Positions 31,868-44,895 are shown, counted from the first letter of the stretch. The stretch: 64,000 nt of DNA from Trametes villosa (GCA_002964805.2 PUDQ02000032.1:930001-994000), one strand, 5' to 3'. The notes: generated from the sequence alone by a model not told the origin. A program made the numbers and translations.

Positions 31868-33881
31868 TCAAGGCGAGGATTTGAGCCATGGCGGACGCTC
31901 GGTCTGGGGCACGATCCAGTACTTTTCCATCTCCTCCGCGAAGTCCCATTGCGTGCCAGGTTTCGGGCTAGTGGGCTCGCTCGGTGTCTGTACCCCGGAG
32001 TCCGCTTCAAGCCCCAGGTGCAGCTCTTCCACATGAGCTGCCGCAGTGCTGAACGCTGCCCGAACTCCGACCAGCAGAGGCTCGAGAGAGTCAGCGTCCC
32101 TCCCTCTCTTCTTCGGCAGAGCGTCGGTGGACTGCAACACCCGCAGCGACAAAGACTTGACGGGGACGCCTGCGTGGGCCCGTGCGGCCAACATGTTGGT
32201 CAGGTCAGGTGATAGCGTGTTGAGGACATCGGGCTGCCCCTCGAGGTAGAGGGAGGCGAGGCGAGGACATTGCGCCGAGGCGGGTTCGTCAACGGCGCCA
32301 GGAATAAGCGCATGAAACACCCGTCCTTGTGGCGGGTAGTACGGGACGTTGCGGAGCTCGGAGAAATCTCTCGTAGGCCTGGACGATTGTCCCGGGAACC
32401 GGAGCGTCGCGAGAGAGGGTAGCTGGTCCAGAACCGCCCGCAGCAAGTCTTCGGTGGGGCATCCCGCCGCAGAATGGCCAAGGAAGTCCAGCGACTGGAT
32501 GGACTCCAAGGGAAGCATCGCCTTGAGCTGACATAGCCAGTGTTGCAAGTCGATAGGCTCCTGTCGGCCTTCGATCCAAAATCCCGAGCGATCGCCCTCT
32601 GCGACTACCCGCACCGTGTTCCCGGCGACAGTCACCTCGAGACGGACCAGCGCGTCTCCCCACGCCTGCGAGCACGGTCGATGTAACTCGGAGAGCTCTA
32701 TCGGGTTCAAATTGTAATGATCGATGTACACGTGCGAGTTTTCAGGGATTTGCAGCAGGGAAAGAAGGCGGAGAGATGTGCCTGGGTGGGAAAAAGAGCA
32801 TGTGAATAGCTTGAGGTCGGGCAGAGCTACTGGTGGTAGCGTGCACTCGGGAGTCGCGGGTCTGCGGACAGATGTGGCGGGTAGACTGGCAAGCTGGAGA
32901 ACCTGGAGCCTAGGAGTGTTGCTGAGAAACGTTCGGAGAGACTGGAGAAGCGGCCCGGAACCTGGAGACATGCTCTGGTCCAGGAAGAGATGGGTAAGAT
33001 TGGGGAAGTGAGCGTTCGGCATCCAGGAACCGTGGGGGACACACATGGCCAAGCCCTTGAGCAAAGACATCGACTGTTCAAACGCGGTCGGCTCGCCCCC
33101 GGGGGCTGGTTGCCCTCGCGCACGCCGGGGCTCGCCCACATCCGCTGTTATCGTGGCGCATTCAAGGCTTGACCCGTCGAGCTGCAGGAGCGGAAAGACG
33201 ACCTTGTTACCGACATGGCCGACATCTAGCCGTCGTAGCCTATTCCCACAGATTTTGGTCAGCCGCACCAGACTTGCGAACCTCGCCCGCGCGAAATGGA
33301 GGGTGAGAGGCGCTGCCTGAGAGCGAGACAAGAACGCTGTCAATTTTGCGGGGTGGTAGTGGTTATCAATGTGCGTCCACAGACGAGGTGAGGCGAGGGC
33401 AACGCCCCGCCATTCGTGACAGACGTGTGTGATCCGAACGATGTCGGCGCAATGCGGCTGCACAATATCTCCGGGGCTCTGACCAGCATTCCAAAGAGCC
33501 ATCCTCTCGTCCCGGAAGATCGCGTACTCGAAGATGAGTATGAGCAGCTCCGCGGGGAGCCTGTGAACGGGGACGAGTGAGTTCATGCTGCGCCTGATAC
33601 GCAGGATCGCGTCGGCCATGGTGTCAATCGTCAAGACTTGCTATCGGATACGTGTCAGCTCAACAACTGCGTGAGATACATCCAGTATGTATACGCACCT
33701 GCTCACGGCTGGCAACATATCAAAAGCCGTCAGGACATATCCGACCACAAGCGCAAAAAGCCGCGCGTTAACTGAAGTGTACGTACGACAACTGACGATG
33801 CATGCCGCGATCGAGTGCTTGCTTCAGGTACTCCATGACAGCGAGCAGTGGAGGGGTATCGTCAGTCCCGGATGTCTCCAT
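31868..33881 (-). CDS. F-box/LRR-like protein, array member E
   Basis: 625 aa. Exons: 33881-33787 (95 nt), microexon 33708-33699 (10 nt, CCGTGAGCAG), 33640-31868. The first exon gives METSGTDDTPPLL to LKQALDRGMHRQL. The F-box region VHRLPAELLILIFEYAI to ASPRLWTHIDN is nearly the same as in D. The leucine-rich region includes a segment identical to D at both DNA and protein level (RLQVLQLASLPATSVRRP and beyond). The C-terminus is FAEEMEKYWIVPQTERPPWL. The D-E pair looks like the youngest duplication, or the most recent conversion, in the array. Confidence 0.85.
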
Positions 33882-34321
33882 CATCGTAAAACTGGGTTGT
33901 TAGAACACAGTACAGTGTTCCCCGGGATAGGTATGGTGGTAGTTCAAGTTAAGAGCAAGACGCGCGTAGAGCCGGATGGCTTGCATCAAGCGCCCATTAC
34001 GTTCAACATCCTCAGGATTCTCCTTTCTCTTCCGAATCTCGACATATCTAGCGGTTTGACTTTGGATCAATTCATCGAATTTTAACGAAGATATACAGCT
34101 GAAACATCGGGGACATGAACAGTTTGAGTCGGCCGGGACCGATGTACAGGAGCCCTCATCTAACCCTGAGGAACGCACGGACGCGGCCTATACCGATACG
34201 TTCAGGGAATCGTGCAGCGACAGCTGGTACAGCAGCAATAGACGAATCTGTGACCCCCTTGGAACGGCTAGGGGGATGTGATCAGCACGGATGATCACGG
34301 GGGGGGATAGAACAACGGTAC
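33882..34321. other. spacer between F-box genes E and F
   Basis: The 5' region of E and the 3' region of F. No additional gene is seen. Confidence 0.4.
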
Positions 34322-36269
34322 CTATGGCGAGTATTCCAAGAGCCACGGTGGACGGATGCTGTCCGGGACGATCCAATACTTCTCCATGTCTTCCGAGAGG
34401 TCCCATAGTGCGCCGGGAGATGTGCACATCGGCTCGTTCCAAGTTGGATCCTCAGACTCGAGATCCAAGCTCAACTCTTCGACGTGGCTCGAGGCGCCGC
34501 GGAACACCATCCGAAGCCGGGGCGCATCCGTGCCAGAGGGCTGCAGCACCCTCAGCGTTAGAGACCTGACCAATATCCCTGCGCGCGCTCGAGCGGCCAG
34601 CATCTCGGTGATGGCAGGGGATAGTCTCTCGAGTACCTGGGTTCCCGCCTCGACATAGACCGTGGTCAGGTTGAGACATGTAGCTGGGATCCCATTACCG
34701 GGCGTCAGCGCGAAGAATAGCCCGGGCTCGGCAATATAGGAGCGATCGCGGAAGCCGGAAAGCCTGGGGATAGGCCTAGGCGGATATACGGGGAATCGTA
34801 TGGTCGCCAAAGAGGGCAGCTGATAGAGGAGGCCCTGCAGCAAGTCTTTGGCGTCGGCCTCCTCAGACTCAACGAAGAAGTCGAGCGATTCGATGGACAT
34901 CAGAGGAAGCAGGGCCTCGAGCTGGCCAAACCAGTGTCGTAAGTCGAGAGGATTTTGCCAACCTTCTATCCACAACCCCGAGTGATCGCCTTCCGCGATT
35001 ACCCGGACCATGTTCGCGGCGATCGTCACTTCAAGGTGGTTCAGCCCATCTATCCATCCTCTCGAGTACGGGAAATGCTCTACGAGGAGCTCGGTCGAGG
35101 GCAAAGGGTGATGATCGACGTGCACGTGAAGATGTTCGGGGACCTGTAGCAGGGAGAGAAGCCGGAGGGACGTGTCAAGGCGAGAGTTCGAGCATACGAA
35201 CAGCTTGAGGTATGGGAGCGCTATCGGCTGCGGCGTTCGTTCCGCAGTTGGAATTGATGGCGTGGCGGGAAGCCATGCCAGGTGGAGAACCTGGAGCCGA
35301 GGGGCGTTGGCGACCAATGTTGCGAGGGACCTAAGGAGTACGTCTTGGATGCGACTGAAGAGTTGCGTCAAGCAAAGGTGAGTGAGGTTTGGGAAATGCG
35401 TGAGTGGTACCCAGCAACCGTTGTTGTCACCAATCGCCAGGCCCTTCAGCGAGGAGATTGGTTGCCAAAATGCGGTCAACTCGGTGCAAGAGCCTGTGTC
35501 TCCCAACAAAGGCATGGACTCCAGGATTCCTGCCGATATGGTGGCACATTCCAAGCGAGACCAGTCGAGTAGTAAAGACCGCAAGATGAGTACGCCTTGA
35601 AGCCTGGTGATATCGAGCCGTTGCAGTCTATCTCCGCAGATCTCGACTAGACGCGTCAAATGGGAAGGCTCGGCGTCCGAAAACTGGAGGGTGAGAGGAG
35701 TCGTCTGAGAGCGAGACAAAAATGCTGCTAGTTTGGCAGGGTGGTAGCTGTTATCGATGTGCATCCACAGACGAGGTATCGCGAGCGCGGCGCTCCTCCA
35801 TGCGTGGCAGACGTGCGTAACTTGAACGATGTCAGCGCAGTGCGGCTGCACGAGATCCTCGCGGTACCAATCGGCTTTCCGAAAAGCGACCCTCTCGTCG
35901 GGGAAGATAGCATGCTCGAATACGAGTGTAAGCAGCTCCGTGGGGAGCCTCTGAACGGGAGCAAGAGAGTTTATGTTGCGTCTGATGCGTAGGATCCCAT
36001 CGGCCATGGACTGAACTGCCCACAGTTGCTATAAAGTATAATTTAGTTCAACCGACTTGAGAGCTTTGTTGAGTGAAATCACGTACATCATCGCGGCTAC
36101 ATTGCAATCCGACAACATCAGTAACAAGTCGACCTTCACGCATGCGCACGTTACTAAGTATATAGTGTACTTACCACAGGTGAAGATGCACGCCGCGATT
36201 GAGTGCTTGTTGCATTTGTTTTACGAGAGCGAGAAACCAGGAGCCATCGTCGTCTTCGGAAGTCGCCAT
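34322..36269 (-). CDS. F-box/LRR-like protein, array member F
   Basis: 603 aa. Exons: 36269-36175 (95 nt), microexon 36096-36087 (10 nt, CCGCGATGAT), 36028-34322. The first exon encodes MATSEDDDGSWFLA to MQQALNRGVHLHL. The large exon carries VQRLPTELLTLVFEHAIFPD, VTHVCHAWRSAALAIPRLW and leucine-rich repeats, ending LSEDMEKYWIVPDSIRPPWL. It is shorter than D, E and G because the segment before the final motif is reduced. It lies head to head with the unrelated F-box gene H, 379 bp between the starts. Confidence 0.85.
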
Positions 36270-36648
36270 AATTGTAGAACTAGTTTGTTCACAACGTTCA
36301 CGAGTGAGGCCTTGAGGTCTGGTCGTGGTTCCAGAGTGAGAAACGGATGTTTTCAAGCGCCCGCTGTACTGGTCGACGCGGGCCAGTTTGCAGACGCCAG
36401 CCTGTGGCGCGGCCATGGCCAGTGGCTTAAGTTCCTCCATCCTCCTCCATGTTCCAACGTATCTAGGAGCCTGGTCTCGGATCAGATTTTTAAACTACGG
36501 TGTGAATTTTCTATGTTATCTGGTGAAGCACGTCTCGCTTCCACTTACAAACCACACCGCTCACGACTCACTCAACAGTGGGGTCTGCGCATCGGACCGA
36601 GTCCAAGCATCAATCGACAAGCACCGGCTTACCTGCCTCTTGTTTGCC

Positions 36649-37909
36649 ATGGACTCCTGCCACCTCCCAATCGATATATGCGAGTATATCATGGACATCT
36701 TCACCGAAATTCCTTCTTGGCAGCAGACCAAGGCTCGAGCGGAACAACACACGCTCTGCGCTTGCGCACTGACGTGCCGCGCTTGGAACTTCCGAGCCCG
36801 TCACCTCCTCTGGCGATCCCCATGCCTCCAGAACGCCGGCCAGATGTCGCGGTTCATTTCTTCCGTCCACGACGGACCCGCGGACCTCCCGCTACTTCCC
36901 ACCGTGCTATCTCTCGGACGGTACTACCACTCGGCGGATCGCGCTCAACTCCCTCCCGCGCTCCTCATGCTCACCTTTCCCAATCTGCGGACCTTGAACT
37001 TTCATTCAGTCAAGTTCGGCTTCTCTTCGAAGCTGCTCCGAATGCGGCTGCCTTTCTTCGACAGCATCGCCAGGTTGTCGCTGACATACTGCTCCTTCGA
37101 CTCGACTCGGGTCCTCCTCGACGTCGTTTGGGCATTCCCGAATCTCTCTGGGCTGGAAATCAAGCACAGCCATATTCGCAAAGAGCCAACGGCGGCCGAG
37201 TGCGCGCGGCTCTCCGCAGTTTGTGACCACTTACGGGCAGTCCCAAAACTCTCAAGCCTCTATTTCGACTGCGTAGGACTATTTCAGATCATCTGCGGAA
37301 CTCATTTAGACTGAATACCGAGAATCCCAGGCCACAACGCTACCCGGCACACCCTCGCCTCTCGTCGGGAATGTGTTTGGCTCTAATTTGACCACGCTGC
37401 ATATTGCGATAGACTACACGGGTGTGTTCAACCGCCGAATCCGTTCATTGCGTGCCCGTTTAACTCGCTGATCACTCGACCCAGGAACCCTCGCAATCTT
37501 CCTTTCTGGCTCATTTCCGGCACTACGATCACTCGACGTGATATCGACACCCTCACTCGACGACGAGAAGTATCGCGAGGGGCCGTCCTGGCTTCGTACG
37601 ATCGCCGAAGGCCTCGCAACGCCGGGAGCACTCAAGACGATCGGTCTCTGCCGACAGCACGGCATGGAAGGGCAGACATGCTGTCAGGAGCTGGTGGGAA
37701 GGGGCGACGAGGACGACTCCCTGAGGCCGTTAAGCGCAATCCTGTCGGGGCTAGAAGAGCTCACGATGTATCTGCACAGGTGCGACACACCCGAAATCTG
37801 CGCGGCTTATGTGTACTCCGCGCTGCCGCCGGGTATCCACAAGGCTCTGCGGTTCAAGGCTCAGGGACTGCGCTATAATACATGGATCGACTACCGATAT
37901 CCTCGTTGA
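36649..37909 (+). CDS. F-box-like protein H, a different subfamily
   Basis: 379 aa from three exons: 36649-37272, 37331-37421, 37485-37909. Both introns (58 and 63 nt) are needed: without them the frame meets a TGA at 37312 and another at 37469. The N-terminus MDSCHLPIDICEYIMDIFTE, then CACALTCRAWNFRARHLLW, is a fungal F-box with its usual Trp-containing end. The remainder is leucine-rich (FPNLRTLNFHSVKF, FPNLSGLEIKHSHI). It shares no N-terminal exon or microexon with the minus-strand array into which it is inserted, between F and G. Partner and substrate unknown. Confidence 0.75.
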
Positions 37910-38138
37910 TGCGCTTAGATATCTACATGCTACTTCTGTTTTACAATATGAGATGCACCCTCCCACCGTCAGTATTGTATCGCAAATGACCGATGGTGAC
38001 GGTGTACCGGGCGTCGTTCGGGTAGAATTAGGTTCGGACACGGCCAACGAGGGGGCGTATTCTCCAGGACGCCTCGGTGTGATCACTAGAGGACGGTGTT
38101 CAGCGCCAACAATCGCACGGATAACGAAGCGACAATAC

Positions 38139-40143
38139 TTAGTAGGTCAATTCCTTGAGGAAGGGCGGGCGCGAGCCGTCCGGCACGATCCAGTGCTTCT
38201 CCAACTCGTCCGCGAAGTCCCATTGCGCGCGAGACGTCGCAGACTCGCGCAGCCCCTCGGGACCGAGCTCGATGCACAGCTCGTCCACGTAGCCCGCAGC
38301 ATCGTTGAACATCGTCCGGATAGCCTGGAGGTAAGCGCGGCTGGCAGCGTCTTCATTTGGGCCCGGTTTGGTGGCGTCCTGTAGCACCCGTAGCGTCAGG
38401 CTTCGGAGCGGACTGCCCGCACGCGCACGTTGGGTGAGCATGTTGACGAGGGAATGAGACAGCTCTGCGAAGTCGTCCCAGAGGGCTTCGTCGTCCCGTT
38501 GCAGTGCGGAGTCTCCGATGTACGCTTCCAGGTAGAGGGTGGTGAGGAGGGAGCATCGGACCAGGGCGGGCTCGTCACCCGGCGTGAGCGCGGAGGACAA
38601 ACGTATCACAGAGTACGGCGCGTAAGGCATGACCTCGCGGAGCTGGGAGTAACTGGTCGTAGGTCTGACTGAATGCCCCGGAAGCCGTAGCGTCGCCAGG
38701 GAGGGGAGGTAGCCAAGGACTGCCTGCAGCGGGTCCTCGGGGTGGTACTGCCCGTTCGGACCGGAGAAGAAGTCGAGCGACTGGATGGAATCCAGAGGCA
38801 GCACGAGCTGCAGTTGGCGGAACCAGTGTTGCAGGCCGACGGGATCGTGATAGCCTTCTATCCAGAACCCCGAGCGATCGCCTTCTGCGACTACCCGCAC
38901 AGTGTCTTGGGCGATGGTTACCTCGGGACGGTTCAGTCCCTTCGTCCATAGCCATGCGCTCGAATGCAGTTGTTGTATCCCGAGTGCGTCTGCTGGATTC
39001 AAGGTGCAGTGGTCGACATACACGTGCGAATCTTCAGGAATACGCAGCAGAGACAGGAGGCGGAGGGATGTGTCGAGGCTGAAGTCCAAGCACACAAACA
39101 GTCTGAGGTGAGGGAGTGATACTGGCTGTAGCGTAGACTCGGAAGCCGTAGGTGGACTAGGAGGTGCGATGGAAAGCTCACACAAATGGAGAGCTTGCAA
39201 CCAGGGCGCGTTGGCCACAAGCGCTCTCAAGGAGAGAAGCAGTCCTTCGGAGCGACCGAAATGTTGCTCCATGAACAAATGGGTGAGGTTGGGAAAGTGC
39301 ACAATTGGTATCCAGTGACCGCGGGATGTGTGAACTGCCAGGCCCTTTAGTGAGGATATCGATCGCTCGAACGCAGTCAGCTTTGTACGGAGGCCTTCTT
39401 GTCCTGGCTGGGGCTCCGGCTCCTGGATGTTTGCCGATATAGTAGCGCATTCTAGACGAGACCCGTTGAGCTGTAGAGAGCGCAACTTGAATTGCCCTCG
39501 TGTGTCGGCAACATCAAGTCGTCCCAGTCTACGTCCGAAGTCCTTGAGTAACCGCACCAGGTCGGCGCACCTCGCCCCCGTGAACTGGAGGCTGACAGGT
39601 AGTGCCTGGGAGCGGGACAGGAACGCCGCCAGTCTCGCGCTGTGTTGTTTGTTATCGAGGTACGTCCACAAGCGAGGTGTGGCGAGCGCGGCGCTTCGCC
39701 ACTGGTGGCAGACGTGTGTGATGAGAATGATGTCGACGCAGCATGTCCCATCGGCGGGCGGATGGTAATCCGCGAAGGTGGTCCTCTCGTCGCGGAAGAT
39801 TGCATACTCGAAGATGAGTGTGAGCAGCTCCGGGGGCAGCCGATGAATCGGGAGGAGGGAGTTCACGTTGCGCTTGAGCAGTGCGACGGCGTCCACCATG
39901 ACCTGAGCGGCCGATAGTTGCTACCAGACATGAATTAGTCGTGCCTGTGAAAACGCTGTATAGGCAGGTACGCACTTCATCGCGCCTACAGAGCAGCAGA
40001 AAGGTATGAGAAAATATCCAGAGACACTTATAAGGAGGATACACTTACGACATACGGTGCAAATCCCGCACGAGCAGTTGCTTGAGCTGTTCGACGTGAG
40101 CAAGGAACGGGATGGCCGTATCAGTCCTGAGTGTCGTCGCCAT
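38139..40143 (-). CDS. F-box/LRR-like protein, array member G
   Basis: 628 aa. Exons: 40143-40049 (95 nt), microexon 39985-39976 (10 nt, GCGCGATGAA), 39920-38139. The first exon gives MATTLRTDTAIPFLA to LKQLLVRDLHRM. The F-box is IHRLPPELLTLIFEYAIFRD to ATPRLWTYLDN. The leucine-rich region ends FADELEKHWIVPDGSRPPFL, the same closing motif as D, E and F. A DDEALWDDFAELS insert before the last repeat is not seen in its paralogues. It is the most upstream member of the second tandem block. Confidence 0.85.
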
Positions 40144-40847
40144 GGAGAAAGCAGCTCGAAGGGGCCAAAAGTATTCCTGGGGCAGCAGTGAGAAGTGGTG
40201 GTTGGGAGCAGGTTTGGTTACGCATACGACGTGTCAGTCTTCCGAAACGTGGATCCCCGTGAAGGAACCATGCGAGCGCGAGCCTCCGCGCGCTAGCATG
40301 GCCACATGTTGCACTGTGACCTCAAGCGAAGGAAACGGGGCGTCATCTTACGTAGAAGTTCACACTGGCGGTTCTCGACCTCGCAGATGACCATAAGGAG
40401 CGGCCGGAATCCTCAGCGGCACTCGGAAGGTCGTCCGCCAAGTGACCGTACGCTTCACAGGCATCCGTGCATAACACGCAGCGGGATTGCCTCGTAGCGA
40501 GCCTAGAAGCACACATCAGTTTTATGAACGTCGCCAGCTCATATGAACAATCAATGAACTCACAGGTAATCCCAAGACTGCGCTCGGCGTGGCTCGAGTA
40601 CACGCTCGTAGCAGCTGACCGCAGAAGTCTAAAAGAAGCACCGGTCGTGCTGTCTGCCGTTGTCTGGCATTCGTCTGGCATTCACCCGCATGAGCCCACA
40701 TCAATCGGTTTCAAGCCGACGGGGGAATTGAGGAGGAAAGGCGAAGGCGGGAGGAAGAGGTAGCGGAAGAGGAACAAGTCGCGGTGGCTTGACGCCGTCA
40801 GTCGCGCGCGGCGGTGGCCGAAACACTCTTGCCCTCCGACGACGACG
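40144..40847. other. intergenic between F-box gene G and ATG4
   Basis: Divergent promoters for G (minus) and ATG4 (plus). No additional gene is supported. Confidence 0.4.
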
Positions 40848-43800
40848 ATGTCGAGCAAACCATCGCGCACATCGCCCTCGCCATCGTCGCCGACGACCTC
40901 AAACCATGGCTCTAAGCTCCCCAAATTCCTCCAGAAGCAATCGCGCGACCGCTCCAGGTCCATGGTCGACCCTTCTGGCAGTCCCACCCCCAGCTCCTCG
41001 TCCTCCTCCCCCGTCCTGCCCGAGACCCCAAAACACAAGAAGCCTGGCCGGCGAGGCTCGATCTTCCGGGATGCGAGTAGCCGACGCCAATCTCAGGACG
41101 TCGACCCGGGCGATGTGTCGAGGGACGTCGAGGACATGCCCGACGAGACCCCCGTCATTGTCGAGCCTGTCAGCATCCCACGGCCCCGGACACGCTCAGA
41201 GCGGCCGGCGTCGGACAACTACTCGTCTGTACCATATTACTCTCCAGGATCTAACCCACGTCTCAGCGACCTCCCCACCCGCCTCTCTGGGTGGTTTGCC
41301 CACACCTTCAGCTCGTCCTCAACCGACCTCACCCTCCCCTCCCTCCTCTCCCAGCAACACCTGAACGCGGCCGTCTCGCCCAAGGGCAAGGGTTCTGCGC
41401 TGCTTACTGCGGCGCGGCACGGCAAGGGCCACCTCGACAAAGCCATGCGCTATCTGCTCGACAGCGACGCGACGCCCGATAAGTGTCCGGACCCGATCTG
41501 GCTGCTGGGCGTGCAGCATCCTGGCTACGAACCCTCCATCTCTCCTGCTCCTGACCTACCATCAAGCCCTGGCCGGCGCAACTCGAGCGATTCGCGCCGG
41601 TCGCCGTCGTCTTTCCGTTCGTCTACTTCCTCTTCTCCTGTGGCTCCAAGCTCCGCGCCGCCAGATCCATCACTTTCCCAGTCGCTTCCAGCCTCCCAGG
41701 GCCCCAACAAGGACCCCTCAAAGAATTGGCCACCCGTCTTCTACGCCGACTTCACATCCCGGATATGGCTCACCTACCGCTCCCAGTTCTTCCCAATACG
41801 AGACACCACCCTCGCTGCACTCGACGCTGAGCTCGCAGAGAACCCCACTGGCGTCCCAAGTAGTCCACCCACGAAGAAGTGGAATTGGCCACTGGGTGGG
41901 GAGAAAGGGTGGACAACCGACGCTGGGTGGGGCTGTATGCTGCGCACGGGCCAATCACTACTCGCAAACGCGCTAGTACACCTCCATCTTGGCCGAGGTG
42001 CGTACCCTCTCTCTCCCCATCAGTTTCCGATCCTTGACTCTGCGCAGACTGGCGGCGGCCTCCCCATGCTGTGTATACCGCCGACTATGCAACATATGTA
42101 CAAATCGTGACATGGTTCCTCGACAACCCCTCTCCCTTATGTCCGTTCAGCGTCCACCGGATGGCCCTTGTTGGAAAGGACCTCGGGAAGGACGTGGGCC
42201 AGTGGTTTGGCCCCAGTACGGCTGCTGGTGCAATCAAGTAGGTTGTTGGCGCACTCTTAGTCTTGCGAAAGCTGAAGACGAGTCTGTCAGGACCCTCGTA
42301 CATGCGTTCCCTGAAGCCGGCCTTGGGGTCGCGGTTGCTGTGGACGGCACGCTGTATGAGTCAGATGTTTACTCGGCGTCCCGCTCGGTCATGTATTCCA
42401 CCCGGAGACACGGCCACGCCCGCATGGATTGGGGCGACCGCGCCGTTCTCGTGCTCATCGGCATCCGCCTAGGTATCGAGGGCGTGAACCCTCTGTATTA
42501 TAACACCATCAAGGTCCGTTGCCACCCCCAACATCACATATGCTCGTGCTCACCTGGCCACTGTACGTTCAGACACTGTATACCTTCCCTCAATCGGTCG
42601 GCATCGCGGGCGGGCGGCCTTCCTCTTCGTACTACTTCGTCGGTTCGCAGGCCGACAACCTTTTCTACCTCGACCCGCATCACGCACGACCTGCGGTTCC
42701 CCTGCGCCCGCCACCTCGCAACGTGGACTCATGGGGACGACAGGGCTCGCCCGAAGCATATGGCTCGGACATTGAGCGGGATCGAGACCTGACCTACCGC
42801 CCCCCACACCATGTGCGTTCGTCCACCTCTCCGTTCTCGGGGCGGACGAGCGGGAATACCTCGGCATCGTCCTATTCGTATCGCTCGCCCACCCTCTCAC
42901 CCTCGCCTCTGCAGCAGCAGCTCTCGACGTCTTCCGCGTCTACCTCGCAGTCCGAGTCTTCGCAGTCGCACATGCATGCGCGCTGGCAGTCGTCCAGCGT
43001 GCTGCCCGATGACTCTGCGGAGATGGACTCGCGGGAGCTTGGACTCGGCGCTGACCTCGACCCGGTACAACGCCACTATGTGACGGCCTACTCGCAGACG
43101 GAGCTGAAGACCTTCCACTGCGACCGTGTGAGGAAGATGCCGCTGTCGGGACTGGATCCCAGTATGTTGCTAGGGTTCCTGTGCAAGGATGAGGGCGAGT
43201 GGCTGGACCTCAAGGATCGGATAGCGGAGGTAAGCACCGCTGATACGAGGACTCGGCCGAACTTTTGGACTGACGTACGAGCAGCTCTTCCGCACGAACA
43301 AGAGCATTTTCTCGCTGGCTAACGAGCCGCCACAATACCCATCAGACTCGGACGACATGGGCCTGGAGTCCGTCTCAGAACCGGACATCGACATGCCCGA
43401 CGACGATGAGTTCTCGCTCGGGAACTCGCCCGCGGGCAGCGTGCACGGCTCGGGCGTCGGCGGCAGCGTGAAGTCGGAGGTGGACACGGAGGACGACCCG
43501 ATCGCGCCGCTGACGCCGAGCGCGGGCAAGGCGTCGTTCGACATCGACACGGGCGCGCCGGAGCGCATGAAGCGCGAGGCGTCGAACCAGTCCAGCAACG
43601 ACTCGCTCAGCTTCGACGACGAGGACGACGAGGAGTGGGAGGACCCCGCGGAGTTCCCCACGCCGCAGATGCCGTCCGAGCCCGAGCCGGTGCACGTCCG
43701 CGCCCCGCACGGCCGCGTGCAGGCGCCGCCGATCGAGAAGACGCGCTCGGCGAGCTCGACGGCGAGCAGCGCGTCGACGGCGAGCGCGGACAAGGCGCGA

Positions 43801-44061
43801 AGGAAGGCGAAGAAGGGGTCGTCGGGGTCGGCCTCGGCGAAGACCCCGCGCGCGGCGCCGCACCAGCAGGAGGCGCAGGTGCAGTACCCGTTCCCCGCGG
43901 CGTACCCCGGGGAGGAGGCGGAGGCGCTGCCGTCGCCGCCGGACCCGCAGGGGCAGGGGAAGCGCGTGCCGCAGATGCGGACGGCGAAGGCGCGCGACGG
44001 CGGACGGACGCAGAGCGGGGGCGTGAAGGGCATCCTGGTGGACGATGCGGACGACTTTTGA
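40848..44061 (+). CDS. ATG4: autophagy cysteine protease ATG4
   Basis: Cysteine protease that trims Atg8 to expose its C-terminal Gly and later removes it from lipid. Exons: 40848-41997, 42048-42237, 42291-42513, 42573-43229, 43285-44061; 998 aa. The catalytic core comprises [17 protein letters not shown], the nucleophile Cys in [17 protein letters not shown] (about residue 363), [17 protein letters not shown], the [10 protein letters not shown] region, [20 protein letters not shown] and YLDPHHARP with the catalytic Asp and His. The length is more than twice that of yeast Atg4: about 280 residues of Ser/Pro-rich sequence precede the core, and a long acidic then Ala/Lys-rich tail ([22 protein letters not shown]) follows it, all probably disordered. 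Confidence 0.92.
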
Positions 44062-44895
44062 TTGGACGTGGACCTCGGCCGCGCGGGGTAGAGGCATGCG
44101 CCGCCGCGGCGGTTGCGCCAGGACTCGAAATGTTCTTCGCTTTTCGCTTATGGGCATACCATGACATGTATCTGTTACCGCTTCAGCCTTCTTATCCCTC
44201 CGAACCTCTGCAGATTTCTTCTACTCTCCGTTGCCCATCGCGATACACCTTGGCTTGGCTTCCACTCATGCTCATTTTCACCCCCGCCCTTCCCCCTTCC
44301 CTCAGCCTGTTCACGTTCAGCCCGTGCGCGATGTCCTGCGGAGCCTCTGTATGTTGTACCTTCTCACCTCGCCTCACTCGACCCTCGACCCTCTCGAGCT
44401 TCAGCTCTCCCGTTGGATACGCGAAGCTTGTATGTCGTCGCGAATCGCTGTGCAAATCATACGCGAGATACCCGTAACACCCAGGCCGTGTACCCGGTGC
44501 GTGCAGGTAGGTTCAGTGCGCCGAAAGCATACACCTCCTAAGATCCAGCATGATTTGCTTGCGTATGTTCTTGTGTAAATCGCATTGGGGCCATCCGGGT
44601 TTTCGAACCTAGTACGCGTTGCCGTTTTGGGAGAAGCGCCGCTTCCCCGCATTTGCATCGCGTTGCAACTTGCATGTGAAAAGCAAACGCTCAGGGTCCC
44701 GGCCACGAGAGCGACATACCGGCATTACCGCTCAACTAACCGCACATAACTGTTGGTTTGGCAGCTTGACGGGGAACATCGCAACGAACAGACCGGACGC
44801 TTGAGAGGGGTTTCGTTCGACCACCACCTCCAAGACAACATCCTGCCCAACCAAACGCTGGTTTGATCCTGCACGTCAATAGCATACTATCTACG
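44062..44895. other. intergenic, nothing supported
   Basis: The 3' region of ATG4 and the upstream region of the dienoyl-CoA isomerase gene. No gene is seen. Confidence 0.4.

Noticed and set aside
37312..37471. In-frame stops suggesting that F-box gene H is a pseudogene
   Set aside because: Two GT-AG introns (37273-37330 and 37422-37484) remove both stops and keep frame, so H looks intact.
44590..44640. A GGTTTTCGAACC-like stretch suggestive of a tRNA T-arm
   Set aside because: No cloverleaf could be drawn around it. I found no convincing tRNA or rRNA in the window.
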